DNA of 64,000 nt, taken from contig JAVMKO010000010.1 of assembly GCA_032164245.1 (NCBI GenBank), forward strand, positions 29,152,189-29,216,188, given 5' to 3'. How positions within the stretch are numbered: position 1 is the first letter of the stretch; each line of letters starts with the position of its first letter. The DNA comes from Sternotherus odoratus (taxonomy: Eukaryota > Chordata > Testudines > Kinosternidae). Below are positions 36,201 through 48,325 of the stretch, piece after piece. The notes under the pieces are model-generated. The model saw only the letters and a list, made by a program, of their open reading frames with translations. It searched no databases and was not told the DNA's origin. The translations under genes and the position numbers were made by a program.

Positions 36201-38599
36201 TACATGACATGAAGTCTGTCTCTGGACCTAGTGCTGAAATCAGAGAAGCTACTTCTGTGTCCTCATTTTACATTATACATGGTAAACAACCACAACAATT
36301 AGAGCTAGATTTTTCCCTCATGCAATTTTTCACGGGAAAAATATCTCCATCAAAATTTTGGGGCTGAACACACATTGTTTCAAACTGATATATTGAAATA
36401 AACATAACATTTCATTTAAATTTCAAATGTCATCCACTTCTGGTTTTTTAAACTCCAAAAATAGGATTGTAACATTTGAGTTTTTGGCGTTTATGTGCTT
36501 CTCCCACCTCCATTTACTTTTCCTTTTTTTATCACTGGAAAAGGTTGGAAGACAGTAACAAAGTGAGAGGAAATGGGGAAAACCTATTTAACTACAACAG
36601 TAAAAAGGTGTGAAAAAGTAGTTTTTTGCCAGTTTTCTAACTTTTGCAAGTCAACAATGTTTTCCCATGAATAATCTAGTTTTCAACAAACCCCTATTTT
36701 TCTATTTAAAAAAAAAAAACTTTGTCAGGAATTTTTCAGCCACTTCTACTACTTATTATCCAGACATCTCTGAATGGTACATTCCAGACATGCCAGTAAC
36801 TCAATTTAGCCACCAAGTCTTGTTTTAGAATCAAACTATTGTTGCCACTAGTTCTCAAGAGACCCCCCATTTCCATTCTCCCAAGTTATTTTGGCATATT
36901 TAGCTCTGTGGTGCTGACCACCGACTGCAGTTCCAACCCCTTCCACTTCACCAATGAGTGGCTATGAGTCATCTCTGCAGCTAATTATGGGTCAACAGAG
37001 ACAAGCTAATTGCCTAGATTGCCATGGTAACCGATCTTAAGGTGTTTGGATGGTGCCACAGCAATGAGCATGGCTATACATGCCTAGACAGACAGCAGGG
37101 GAAAGCTCTAGACTTGGTACATAATGGGTCTTGGAATGGGCAAGCATGGAATTGCAGCCCACATCTCATTCCTTAGTAGGCTGCCTTCAAGCCTTTTGCT
37201 ATCACGAGTGATAAACATCACAGGATTTTGACTATTACATTTTTCTACCCTGAAGTCAAACAAGATTTGGACTGCACATTCTATGAACTCTGGCCATGTG
37301 GACCAGTGAAGGCCAAATGAAGCCTAGCCCACCTCTGGAGAAGTGTCAGGGCATCTCAGCCAAGCTCTTCACCCATGTGCCCATGAAAACCACTGCTGAA
37401 TATGTTACAAGTCTCCCTCTGTGCCCAGTCTGTGGATGACAGGAAGCTGTTCCAACCCCAAGCTAGAGTGCTTTAGCTCTTCACCTATGAGGGTCCCAAA
37501 TTCAATCCTTGATGTATAAACTAGGATGGCAGCCATCACAAGCCTAGATCTCATTCCTTTGATCTTGATTTTCCCCTAAAGCGAGACAGCCTAGGGTGTT
37601 CAGTCAAGTGTGTACTGTGCTGCACTGCCCGTACTCTCTGCACTGTACTGTTTCTGACACTCTGTCCCAGATACCAACAATCCTACATTTACTACCCGTG
37701 TTTGTATGGAAATAAAAAATGAAGGGATCCACCCCACATTCCTTCAAGTCATAAACAAACAAGGCTGAGGACACAAGTAGAATTTATGAAGAGGTCTCAA
37801 AGAGTGGATGTGTGCATGAGGTCACCACCACCTAATGGGTTAGAAACAAAGCCAGTGTATTAAACCAGCCTACTCTATAACACACGTTTAAAACACAGTT
37901 CTACCCCACCCCAAACTAGCCCATTAATCTATGCTAAAAACAAATCTAGATGGAACGTTTACATATGGATCCTTACCTCAGTTTTAGGTCTAGAATAAAT
38001 GTGAACGGGGAAGAAGTGATTTTCCACAATGGCTGCTGCTTAAAGGAAAAGTAAGTAGCAAAAAACCTCTAATTTGAGAAAAAGCTAAAGACAGACAGAG
38101 GAAACCTATAAGGGGAATAAGTGAAGTGGGGCAAAGGCTAGAACAAGAAGGATTCTACAGAACGCTCCTCCCCAGAATGCACCGATCACCAAAACATCCT
38201 TTTTTTTTTTTTTGCTACTCCTTTGGATTACCACGCTGCGGATCCATTTTTCACCCACTGCATATCCCAGTCCCAGCATATTAGCATTCCAAGTGTGACA
38301 CCTGTGCAGAGATTCTTAGGATGGTGCCTGCGCCCAATCCTGTCTAGCTGAAACCTCTTAATCTGGGAAGCTAACAGGATGATGGGGGACAGGTGTGATG
38401 ATGATCCTCCACCTTCTAGGAAGGGGTTTATCAAATCCAACCTGTCAACATCTCATGCTTTTCCTTTGGCGTTGTCAGTTACTAGCCATTCCTGTGAGCC
38501 TCACATGCACAGCCAACGCGGTGTCCCTCTGCAGAACCCACCCGTCACCTGTTTCCTTTCCTCTCTAAAGGCCACAAGCAGAAGTCACCAGATGGATAA

Positions 38600-39260
38600 A
38601 TCCCCACCCCCACCGGTCTAGCTTCACCCCCCGACCTGGGAAGGCGCCGCCCGGCCGCATCTGCAGAGCCACCCACCGAGAAAGCCCAGCAGCAGCAGGT
38701 GCCGACCCGGGCGGAGGGGCAGCCCGCCACGCCGCTCTCAGCCCGGGGAGCGGGGCGCCCTGGGACGCGGGCTGGACAGACCCCCCCGCCCCGGGAGCTG
38801 TTCCAAGGAGACCCAGGGACGAACCCTCCCTGCTTCGGAAGCACCAGGCAGCCCAGCCGGCTCCGGCCGGGGCGCGCGGGGCAGGGAGCGGGGCTGGCTC
38901 CCCGCCGGGCACAGCGCGGCGGGGTCCGGGGCGGGCGCAGCTCACCGTGGGGTGCCGCAGTGTCCAGGCGCGGATGCTGCCGCCGGCTGCTCTCCCCCGC
39001 GCCGCTCCAGCCGACTCCCGCGGGCTGCAGCGGGGAGGAGCCAGGAGCGGGCTGCGGGCGAGATGGGGGGCTGAGGGCGCCCCCTGCCGGACTGCAGCAG
39101 CCGCGATGCGACGAGCAGCCGTTGTCCCACCAGCCCCCTTCTGGGAGCGCCCCGCGCCCCTGCCTGAGCTGAGATGCCCAGATGGAAATGAGGCCCCCAC
39201 CTTTCTGCCAGGGCCTGGCTGGGAGCTTCTCTTTGGCGCCTGGTTGCAGTAGCAGTGGTG
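38600..39260. promoter_or_regulatory. DAPK2: CpG island, probable DAPK2 promoter
   Basis: A sharply GC-rich, CpG-dense block of about 650 bases in otherwise AT-rich surroundings, unlike the transposon GC patches because no inverted termini flank it. It lies at the expected 5' end of the minus-strand DAPK2 gene. GGGGCGGGCG-type sequences (Sp1/KLF-like) occur near 38929-38938. No TATA box stands out, which fits a CpG-island promoter. The exact start site cannot be read from sequence. Confidence 0.72.
38946..39200 (-). other. DAPK2: Candidate DAPK2 exon 1 (mostly or wholly 5' UTR)
   Basis: A consensus donor (CCCCACG|GTGAGCT on the minus strand) falls at 38946/38945 within the CpG island. Joining it to the exon at 31924 gives WTLRHPT followed by SHYLGAS in frame. 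That frame stays open upstream to an ATG near 39200, but the predicted upstream peptide is low-complexity Ala/Gly/Arg/Pro, as expected for a translated GC-rich UTR. I favour untranslated leader with translation starting at MRSP. The upstream boundary (transcription start) is arbitrary. Confidence 0.5.
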
Positions 39261-39611
39261 GGGCCAAGTGCCAGGTTAGCCAGGCCTGAGGCCACCCCTG
39301 CATCGTGCTGGGGGCGGCCAGGCCACGTCGGCCTCAGGGGTGTTGGAACGTGTCACTCTGGGCTTTGTCTTGGGGGGGGGGGGGTTCTGGTGGTCAGGGG
39401 CAACCTGAGCTGGGGGCCCTGTGCAAGTGACCCAAGTGCACACTGGTCAAGCCAGGCCTGGGATAAGAGGAGGGCACCAGGCTCTGGTCATTCAAGGGGT
39501 TTTTAAACAACCAGCTGATTCGTGTTAAAAGAACCTATTTTATGAGGTCCTGACAACTAGAGGCAGAAATCAAACTATTCCCCTGCTACCCCCATTGGCT
39601 CCGCTGATGAA
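39261..39611. other. Upstream of DAPK2, no recognised feature
   Basis: A flank of the CpG island with a G run (about 39373-39385). No gene seen. Confidence 0.4.
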
Positions 39612-39790
39612 TGTCTGTGGTGACAAGGTAATATCTTGTATTGAACCAACTTCTGATGGGGAGAGACAAGCTTTGGAGGAGCCACCCAGAGCTCACTCTC
39701 CCAGCCAAGGATTTTCTCTCGATTTGTGCCTTGTGCAGCACCGAGCACATTGTTGGTGTTCAACAAATACCAGATGTGAATAAGGCTAAA
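39612..39790. repeat. Interspersed repeat fragment plus SINE-like tail
   Basis: GGTAATATCTTGTATTGAAC then CAACTTCTGATGGGGAGAGA and CAAGCTTTGGA match a dispersed reptile repeat I recall (family unknown). The following TTGTGCAGCACCGAGCACAT resembles the 3' tail of the tRNA-SINE. Confidence 0.4.
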
Positions 39791-39977
39791 ACAACTTCTG
39801 CTTAATGTTGTAAAGGGGGATGTGGAGAACTGGGCAAATGTGCCCAGGCACCTCAGATTATCATCTGCTGTCCCTGCAATGTCTGTCAACATATCCGCAA
39901 TGTATCATTTCACCCGTCAAAACATATCTGTTGCTTTAGAACTACAGAATGTGTGTTCAGGATATATTGGTATAAAG

Positions 39978-40824
39978 CATAGGTGTGCGCACGGGGTGTG
40001 CGCAGGCACACGCTAATGCAGGGTGGGCCGGCGGCCCCTGAGCTCCGGCTGGGAGGCTGCTCCTCCCCCGTCCCCAACTGTTCCCCTCCCCTGCAGCCTC
40101 AGCATGCCGCATGATCAGCACGCTGGGGGCTGGGCTGCATAACAGCGTGTGTTGCTCCGGGCCAAACACACAGCGTGCTCTGGGGGATCATTGCGGTAGC
40201 ATGTTTGGCTCCCAGCAGCGACACGGTGAGAGGACCAGGGCTGGGGTGAGGGGGCTGGATAAGGGCCAGAGGGTCTTGGGGGGTGGTCAGGGGATGGGGA
40301 ACGGGGGTGTTGGATAGGGTGTAGGAGTCCTGGCGGCTTGTCATGGGGTGGGGGTGTGGCTAGGGGTCTGGGCAGTCAGGAGACGGGGGCTTGGATGGGG
40401 GTGGGGTACTGGGGGGTGATTAGGAGGCTGGAGGTCTCGACGTGGCGGTCAGGGGACAAGGAGCAGGGGGCTTAGGTAGGGGATGGGGTCTTGGGAGGGT
40501 GGTTAGGGGCAGGGGTTCTCTGGAGGGGATAGTTAGGGGACAAGGAGCAGAGGGCTTAGATAGGGGGTGGGGTCCCAGCGGGTGGTTGGTTAGGGTGGGG
40601 GGGTCTCATGAGGGGGCAGTCAGAGGAGAAAGAGCAGGGGGGCTTAGGTAGTGGGGTTGTGTGGGGGCAGTTAGGGTGGGGGTCTCTGGGGGGGTTGGAT
40701 GGGTCAGGGGCTCTGAGGGGATGGGAAATGGGTGGGGGTCGAATGGGGGCAGGACCAGGCTGTTTGGGGAGACACAGCCTTCCCTGGGTGCACACCCTAA
40801 TGAAATGTGCTGTGCACGCCTATG
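39978..40824. mobile_element. hAT element with G-rich minisatellite core
   Basis: Left end CATAGGTGTGCGCAC and right end GTGCACGCCTATG are inverted repeats. Flanks GTATAAAG (39970-39977) and GTATACAG (40825-40832) match at 7 of 8. Most of the interior (about 40250-40760) is the G-rich array with GGACAAGGAGCAGGGGGCTT and CTTAGGTAGGGGATGGGGTC units. No coding frame. Confidence 0.86.
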
Positions 40825-40832
40825 GTATACAG

Positions 40833-42070
40833 AGTAGCATTTGCCCTGTTTGAGCACTCCTTCCAATGGGTTGTTTGTTCCTAGCAGTGTGGGAACCGTG
40901 CTTGTAGGGAAGAACAGAGACAAATGACCATTGACCCCATCAGAACAGTACTTTTGGCCAAAATGCAGTGGTTTGTGATAAACTCACTCAGAATGCTAAT
41001 GTATTTTCCCTTGAGGAATATGCCCATATCACTTGTGAATCTGAAGCTGCAGTAGTGACATCACACACCCTTTTTAAAAAGAGTCATTTTTTGTGACTAT
41101 TATACAAGTGACCCAGTTCCAGTATTGCTGATTCCATGTGTTCAAAAATCATGAGCGTGGAAGCGCCACAAAATCAAGATTGGTTTAAAAAATCACAAGA
41201 TTTTTAAAAGTAATACATTTTAGGTTCTTTTTTTTTTTTTTGCCTTTTAATTGTTGAACATTTAAGGTTAATGTTTTCAAGCTTTCCTCTGCAACCATGA
41301 GAGCCAGAAGCATTGTAGGTTAACATCCAATCCCAGAAACCAATAATAATACATATGCATCATTTGTAATTAAGCTGGGAACTGAACATCAATGCCAATT
41401 TGCCTTCATTTCCAATTGGATGCATATCAGTTTGAGAGAGAAACTTGCATGGGGCATCCTGGCTTTTGTCTCTCCAAGCATTGGGCTTATTCCCCTTCGA
41501 GAATTTCTAGGATCAGATATAATGAATTTCAAAATCATTTCACTCTGTCACGTTATTGATCTGGAGCCAGCCTCAAGGCAATGCTCTGCATTGCAGTTAA
41601 AAGACTTGGCTTCATTCCCGCTCCCAGCCTCCCTCCTTCCTCCAAGTCAGCAGAATTCAACTCTGACCCCTTCTAGCTGATTAAGGAGTGGTGTTCATGG
41701 CCTCTGAGTGAGTTCCACCCAGTTCTCCCAATCCAAAAGGAAAGTGGCTGCATAACATGAAGCTGGAATGGGGGAAAAGAGAGGGGGAGGAAATGGGAGG
41801 GATTCTAAAGCTGTAACAGGCCTCTGGAGGAATCCAGATTTCTTTAACAAGGAAAGTCTAGGCTCTCTCTCCAATCTCAATGTGGAGGTTGTCATCTGAT
41901 AGCATGAAACACCATTATGACAAAACCTATGTTAGTAATCAGAGGAATAAAGACACTCATGGAAAAAGTTTGCCTTTTGTTTAGACATGGCTGGAAGGAA
42001 AGGTGCAACGGCTTTTCAAACCTGGGTGAGCTTTCCCTACCCACTCTATTACATTGATGAGTGTAACTCT
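40833..42070. other. Intergenic, no recognised feature
   Basis: Between the DAPK2 promoter and the TBC1D2B 3' end. No exon, RNA gene or nameable repeat. Confidence 0.45.
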
Positions 42071-42073
42071 TAA

Positions 42074-42323
42074 TGCCTGGTCTCCACTACGGAGGGGATT
42101 GACTGCAGATACGCAGCCGACTTACCTGCCATCCTCACGGCGGCGGCAGTCAGCGGCGTGCTCCCCCGTTGACTCCAGCTTGCGCCTCCTGGCAATCTGG
42201 AGTTCCGGAGTTGACGGGGGTGCCGCGGGTGATCGATTTCTCGCATCTTCACAAGACGCGAGAAATCGATCACCAAAAGATCGATTGCTACCTGCTGATC
42301 CGGCGGGTAGTGAAGACCAGCCC
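42074..42323. mobile_element. Harbinger-like MITE with TAA target duplication
   Basis: Left end TGCCTGGTCTCCACTAC and right end GTAGTGAAGACCAGCCC are imperfect inverted repeats flanked by TAA (42071-42073 and 42324-42326). An internal hairpin GGTGATCGATTTCTCGC / GCGAGAAATCGATCACC lies at about 42228-42273. A three-base TWA target site with such termini points to PIF/Harbinger. Confidence 0.8.
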
Positions 42324-42386
42324 TAAGGACTGATCAAGTTGGCATCTATAGCCTACATTGCATGCAGGGTTGGACTGACTCTAAAA

Positions 42387-42995
42387 CAGGGGTGAGAAAA
42401 CTATGGCCCGCAGGATCATCCAGACTGGCTCCTGAGCTCACCAGAGAGGCTATCCCTGGCCCCTCCCCTGCTGTCCCTCTGTAGCCTCAGTGTGCCACAC
42501 AGGCAGTGCTCTGGGGGGGCGGGGAGGCATGTCTAGCTCCATCTGGGCTGGGAAGCTCCCAGACACACTGCTCTGAGTGGCATGGTAAGGGGGCTGGGGT
42601 TGGATAAGGGGCAGGGAGTCCTGGGGGGCAGTCAGGGGACAGGGGTTGGTTGGATGGGGCAGAGGTTCTGAGGGGGCAGTCAGGGGACGGGGAGGTTGGA
42701 TAGGCGTGAGAGTCCCAGGGGTCTGTCAGGGGACGGGGGTGTAGATAAGGAGTCAGGGAGCAGGGGGGTTTCAGAAGAGGATGGGGTCCCTGGGAGTGGT
42801 TAGGGCTAGGGGGTCTCTGGAGGGGGCAGTCACGGGACAAGGGGTGGGGGGAGTTGGATGGGTTGGGTATTCTGAGGGGGGCAGTCAAGGGGTGGGGCCA
42901 GAGTGTTTGGAGAGGCACAGCCTTCTCTACCCTGTCCTCTATATAATTTTGCAACCCTGATGTGGCCCTTGGGCTAAAAAGTTTGCCCACCCATG
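42387..42995. mobile_element. hAT element with G-rich minisatellite core
   Basis: Left end CAGGGGTGAGAAAAC and right end GTTTGCCCACCCATG are flanked by CTCTAAAA (42379-42386) and CTCTAAAC (42996-43003), 7 of 8 matching. 'ATGGCCCGCAGG' and 'GTGGCCCTTGGGC' mark the subterminal regions. The core (about 42590-42900) repeats GGGGCAGTCAGGGGAC-type units. Confidence 0.88.
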
Positions 42996-43414
42996 CTCTA
43001 AACAGATCTTTTCCACCTCTAACCTCTATTCTTTAATCCAAAGCAATAAATATAGAAGATTTAGGGGTTAGATTAAGAAGGCGCTCTCCTCCTCTCTGGG
43101 GCTTGAATACATCCCCCCTCCTTCCTTGGCTGCTGCAGTGAGTGTTTCTGTTCCTATTTCAGTCCATTCTGACCACTGCAAAAGGTACATTTCTGTGCAG
43201 CACATGGTATTAATCTTAATTTAAAAGAACACTGTGCAAACATAGCCTTAGATCTCAATTAAATGTATCTTTGACAGCCTGCTGGAAATGGATCCTATGC
43301 AGCCCCTATGATTCAATGGGTTTGTATAAAATAATCTAGATCTGACATCAATAGAAAAAAACTGCCCTTCTATCATTTACATAAACCCATCAGAAGCTCT
43401 CAAAGCCCTTAGAT

Positions 43415-43792
43415 CAGAGGTCTTTTTCAGTCTGTGGGGTGTGCCCCCTTAGGGGGACATGGAGTAATGCTCAGGAGAGCTCATCTGGGGACCAGACCAG
43501 TCCCCATATGGGGCAAGAAGGGATGGCTGCCCAGCTCCGCTCCAGACCCCAGCTGCCAGCCCGGTACCCGGACTGCCTGGGGATCTGCACCCGGGTCCTG
43601 GCTGCCTGGCCACAGCTGCAGGCTAAGGGTCCACTTCCAACCCCTATTGTGGCCCCCAGCCTCAGCCCCCTTACCACTGTCTATGTTTCCCCCCCTCCCC
43701 CTTCCAGAGCCATAGCCTCACTCCTGGATTGTGGGGGAGGGGTATCACAGGTGTAAGAGGAGGCATGAGGTAAAAAAGTTTGGGGACCACTG
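43415..43792. mobile_element. hAT MITE
   Basis: The right end AAAGTTTGGGGACCACTG is a standard hAT terminus (reverse: CAGTGGTCCCCAAAC). The left end CAGAGGTCTTTTTCAG is a diverged partner. Flanks CCTTAGAT and CTTTAGAC match at 6 of 8. The interior is C-rich without a coding frame. Confidence 0.75.
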
Positions 43793-43800
43793 CTTTAGAC

Positions 43801-46800
43801 AGATATTAGCAAACTGCTTTAAGATCCAGAGAAATCTCTGTATGGCACATTAGTCTAACAAATCTCTAATGTTTCATAGCAGTTATGCACCATGTGAAAA
43901 AGACTTAATTGTAGAGATCATGCTCCAATTGCAGAGATCATGTTCCAATTGCTGAGAGAAGTCACGTGCATGCAAGACAGTAAGACAGGAAAGTGAACTG
44001 TGCAATTTGAATGGATCTTGAAAGAGGAGGCACATTTCTGGTACTGAGCATCATCATAAATCATTGAGCTTTGGAGGTCAGCATTGCTCTCTCTCTTCAC
44101 TGGCCGTGCTCTGTCACACACATCCCTTATCTCATCTCAGTTAGGAAGTGACAGAAAAGGAAGTACATATCCTACATTCCTAAAGGCGAGTTCAAACTTG
44201 GTATGGACTCACCAAGAAAGCACCATCTACACTTATACAAAGTGTGTCACTTACAGTCTTATTTTAGTCCCCTTGTACATATGCACAATGATACAGCCTT
44301 TAATTACATAACCACACACTATCTTTTCCACAGGTTCCTGCAGGGAAAGTCCTGCTCAGCCCATCTTTGTCTGGAGCATACTCAATGTGGATAGAATCTT
44401 CAGGAATTAAGATGCAAATCTCTATTGAGGCTTATAACTAGGCTAAATTTTGGCAGATTTTAGCTAAAACAACAAAAGGCACATCTCAGACACAGAGGGC
44501 CCTCTTTCTCCACAGACAAATTTCAAGTCCCTGCTTCACCAAAGGTGGGGTGGGGTGTGCTAGTTTTAAAGTAATCGGTCACCAGAAATTTTTAATATGG
44601 GCAAAACAATGTATTTTTCCCTAGTCTTATTCTCAGAAATAGCTGAACCTGAATCCCTTTGGCTGAAGTGATTAAAAAACCCATCAGCCTGAGGCAGACA
44701 CCCAGCATGGAAAATGTCAGCTGCAATGGCTTAGACTGATAAAGTTATAAGCAACTGAAAACAGTGTCTTAAAACGGGAAACATTTTAAGCAGCAAGATG
44801 CTGCAATCAAGAAGTATAATTTTTTAGACGTATAGCTCCTTCCCATGATGATAAAATATCAATGTGGTATCTTGCCTTCAGATTTTCTTTAACCTTTAAT
44901 CTTTCTGCTTCCCTGGGAAAAGATTCAAGGTCCAGTATGCCCTTTGTTTGTACTATCTGAGTGAAATAAAGACTTCCGCTACTGGAGACTTCACTAGAAT
45001 TAATATGTTCACACAATTCCTTTAGTCTTCTATTTTTTTGATTGAAAGCCTAGTTTGATAGCCCACACAACCTTAAGGGGTGGGATTTTTTTAAAACACT
45101 GAAATCAAGTGGGAACAGAGTTAGAGCAATGCTAAATGCTTTAATTAGAACATCCCACCCTGGGGGTGAAATCCTGGTAAATGAGATTGGTATAATGAGG
45201 TGCCCAGTGGACTTCACAGTTTCTTCTGCTCTTCTCCAGTCAGAAGTGACTCTTCCCTTTCACCCAAGACACTGGGGCACGTTTGTGCCACGCCAGAGGT
45301 GGAAAGAAGCCATAGCACTTTTTTACTGGGTTACCTACAATTTTTAGACAAAGGTGCATAACAACAGTAGGCATATGGATAAAATCATATACAAATAATT
45401 CCTATTAAGGGTACAATTTCCCATACCCTACTGCATCATGCACAAAAAACAGACTTGAAATATTTAACTTTTCTGTTCCAAAATAGTTTACCTTACAATC
45501 ATTGTAAGAAACAGACTTCCCTTCTGCCCCCTGGATCAATCACATCCACTATATACTATACTTCCACATCCACTATAGCAGTTCCAACTTCAGGTAGAAG
45601 TTTTTCAGGCTCACACTCTGCCTGAAGATTAATTTTTCTGGAAAGCTTGAGCAAAGCCCAGTAGCCATTTTAAGCTTAAGGGAAAGTAAAAAGAGGGGGG
45701 AAAAAAGTCTAATCATGCTTACTGCCGACAGGTCAACAGAAAAAATAGCTGTTCAAAATGTTTTAAGGAAGCAAATGGGAAAAAATGGGCACAAACCCAA
45801 TTCCATCCCCTCCTCACACACATACTTTGCAGGTCTTATATATTGAAGTGTATACAACTAATTTAAGGCTGTAGATTGGGTTAAGATGCTTATTCAGCTT
45901 TAAAGCCTTCCATCAGTGTAACTGTAAACTAGTTATGAAACATAAGTTGGGGAGGAAGCTAAAAGCATTGAAAGTTGCTCAAATACAGAAGATACTCATG
46001 CTGTCTTAAACATTGAACATATCATACCAGTACAAGCATGCTCAGACATGAAAATACTTATTCAATCTACAGTACAAACATGCCTTGGAATGAGTAGTAC
46101 CTATTATGGACTATAAGTGATGTGAATGATAATCATATCATATTGAGTGTTTGACATATATCTAGGCTTCAGACTTTAATGTTGCATTGGTGTGTGTCAT
46201 CTCTTTGGCTGACAGAACCCTTCCCCCTGTCCTCGGTTCTAAGGCAAGAAATTTGTACAGCAAAAAACTCAGTAAGTGGGAGCTTTTTAATTGGCCAATA
46301 ATGATTTAGGAAAGTCCATTATCATCTTGTGTGTGTATATTATTTTTTAAAGGGTGCAGAGGCACTACTGTTAGAAAAGGTCATGTTCCTATGAGCAGGA
46401 ATGGATGGTCAGACACTGCATGATTTATAAAATCATGTCTAAAGCCAAAATCTGAGTTGAATGTTGATTGTGTATGTTTGACAAGTTGAGAAAAATAATA
46501 ATATGACAGAATGCCACAAAAGTCCTTCTGTCCCCTTGCTGTTCTTTCACTGAAAAAAGAAGAGCTTAAGAGTGGCTTTTATTTATTATGAACTAAACTC
46601 ACAACTTGATGGAGACATCTAGTGTTATATGTCATTTGAATTCCAACCATAATCAGAAGAGACAGAAAAATCACAGCTAGGAAAAATGAACAAGATGGTA
46701 CCAGCTTAAATAAGGCACCTACCTTAAATAAAAAAATCATGTTAAGAATCTCACCTAAGACTCTCTCCCCTTCCCCCCCTTTGCCCCCCCCCCCCCCCCC

Positions 46801-46845
46801 GAAAGTGTGCATGAATTTACTCCTAGAACCCGCAGGCCACTGGCT
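43801..46845. other. Intergenic, no recognised feature
   Basis: About 3 kb of AT-rich sequence. A C run lies at 46786-46800. No exon, RNA gene or repeat I can name with confidence. Confidence 0.45.
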
Positions 46846-46925
46846 AAGGCTCTGATTCAGCAAGGTATTTTAAACAAGTGTTTAAAGTGTAGCACGTGTT
46901 TAAGTGCTTTGCTGAATCGGTAAAT
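46846..46925. repeat. Fragment of the old palindromic element
   Basis: GGCTCTGATTCAGCAAGG, then GCACGTGTTTAAGTGCTTTG and CTGAATCGG. This matches the terminal part of the element at 32193-32325. Confidence 0.5.
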
Positions 46926-47065
46926 ACAAAACCAAACCATTATGTGCTAGAAGTGTAAAGCTTGTGTGTACTATTCTAGATATATAACAGTACTGCACAT
47001 TAAGCAGGGGAGGTCATTGTTGGACTTATCAGAGGAAGGTGTGTGCCTCTTTAAAGTACATCAGA

Positions 47066-47224
47066 CCCTCGCTAGAACACAGGATTTGGGATCCATGCCA
47101 AGTCCCGCGATATAACGGGGACCGCGTTAAAACAAAATGATATAAAATAACCGTGTTCTATTTTGGGATCCATGGCCGTGATCAACGTTATAGCCAAATT
47201 CACGTTCTAGCAAGGATCCAGTGT
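47066..47224. mobile_element. Pogo/mariner-like MITE
   Basis: Left end CAGACCCTCGCTAGAAC and right end (ACGTTCTAGCAAGGATCCAG) are diverged inverted repeats. The interior has 'CGCGATATAACGGGGACCGC', in the style of Tigger-derived elements with 'AACGG' subterminal motifs. The right end is followed by TGTA; the target duplication is not certain. Confidence 0.6.
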
Positions 47225-47225
47225 A

Positions 47226-48325
47226 TCAGAAAGGCATGGAGTGATTTTTACCAGCAGCCAAAGAGCATGTCACCATCCTCCCCACCAGGTGACAGGAAGA
47301 GAGGGGTATTATATAGATCCATGCTGAATAGGAAAAGCCCTCTTTTACCTGGGCCAGGCAGAGTAGCACCCACCATCCCACCCATGGAAGTGGTGAAATA
47401 CCAGGTTGTCAGGATGTGCTGTGGGCATTACACTAGTTGCTCCTTTCTCAAGGATGGTGGGAAGGAATTTTTCCCTCACTGCCAGATAGGCCAAGGCAAA
47501 GTGGGAGTTATTTCATCTTCCCTAGAAAGTATTCAGGGGAGCTTAGTTGGGGCAAACATTAAATAGGAGTTAGGCTGTGATGTTACAACTCATTATGTAA
47601 AGGTGGGGCAGATGTCCAGTGCAGCTACTGCATGAGGAAGGGATACAGCACTCCGATAAAATGGATTGATAAAGGATTTAAAGGAAGTATTCATTAAAGG
47701 GGATTCAGGATTCCTATGACTGGCACGGCAGAGAGCCAATCCCTCCTCCTTTATAACTCCCCACAACTCTCATTCAAGGGAGATGGTGAGGTCCCAGAAG
47801 CAGGTTGGCTGGGGTCCAGGATGGATTAATGAGAGGGCTGATGAAATCCCTCCCTTGGGGGGGGGGGGGAAAAGAGATGGGACGGGACGATGACAACAAT
47901 AATGGAGTTATTTTTACAGTGCACTTTTATCTGTTGGGTACTCCCAGACAGTTAAGAATAAAGTTGTGACCTAATTAAGCCACATCAGGTGCCTCTTGTA
48001 CTTCTGACATAGGTGGACAGCTGTCAAATTTGCATCAAATGCCAGTTTTTTTAAAATTAATTCATTAAAGAGAATTCCTGTAATGCGATTCTCACACTCT
48101 CATTCCTTTGTTTGCTTTCTTTTCCTTCATTCCAGAACAATTGCAACCAGACAATACTTGCTCCAGCCCTAGCCAAAAGGGTTCCACTAAAACTCAAAAT
48201 TCGTGATCTGACTTTTAAAGGAAGTAGTGTCAAAATGCATTCCTCTTCTAGATGTTTTAATGGCTCTAGCATGTACATCTGTTAAAAATAACTCAAGCCA
48301 AATTATAATGCAAAGTAATAAATGG
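47226..48325. other. Intergenic; possible CR1 trace
   Basis: GATGGTGGGAAGGAATTTTT and CCCTCACTGCCAGATAGG (about 47453-47495) resemble a CR1 3' block, but weakly. Otherwise nothing recognised. Confidence 0.3.

Larger units (their letters stand above)
31925..38945. other. DAPK2: DAPK2 first intron (if the CpG-island exon is exon 1)
   Basis: About 7 kb between the candidate first exon and the N-terminal coding exon. It carries the repeats listed separately at 32193, 32850, 35440 and 36045. The stretches 33180-35439 and 36201-38599 hold nothing else I can name, apart from simple-sequence patches (G/A run 35876-35900, TA/CA near 35693-35713, poly-T 38200-38213). Confidence 0.5.

Noticed and set aside
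38545..39303. Long open frames on both strands in the CpG island
   Set aside because: High GC removes stop codons on both strands; peptides are Ala/Gly/Arg/Pro-rich. Only the minus-strand donor at 38946 is taken as meaningful.
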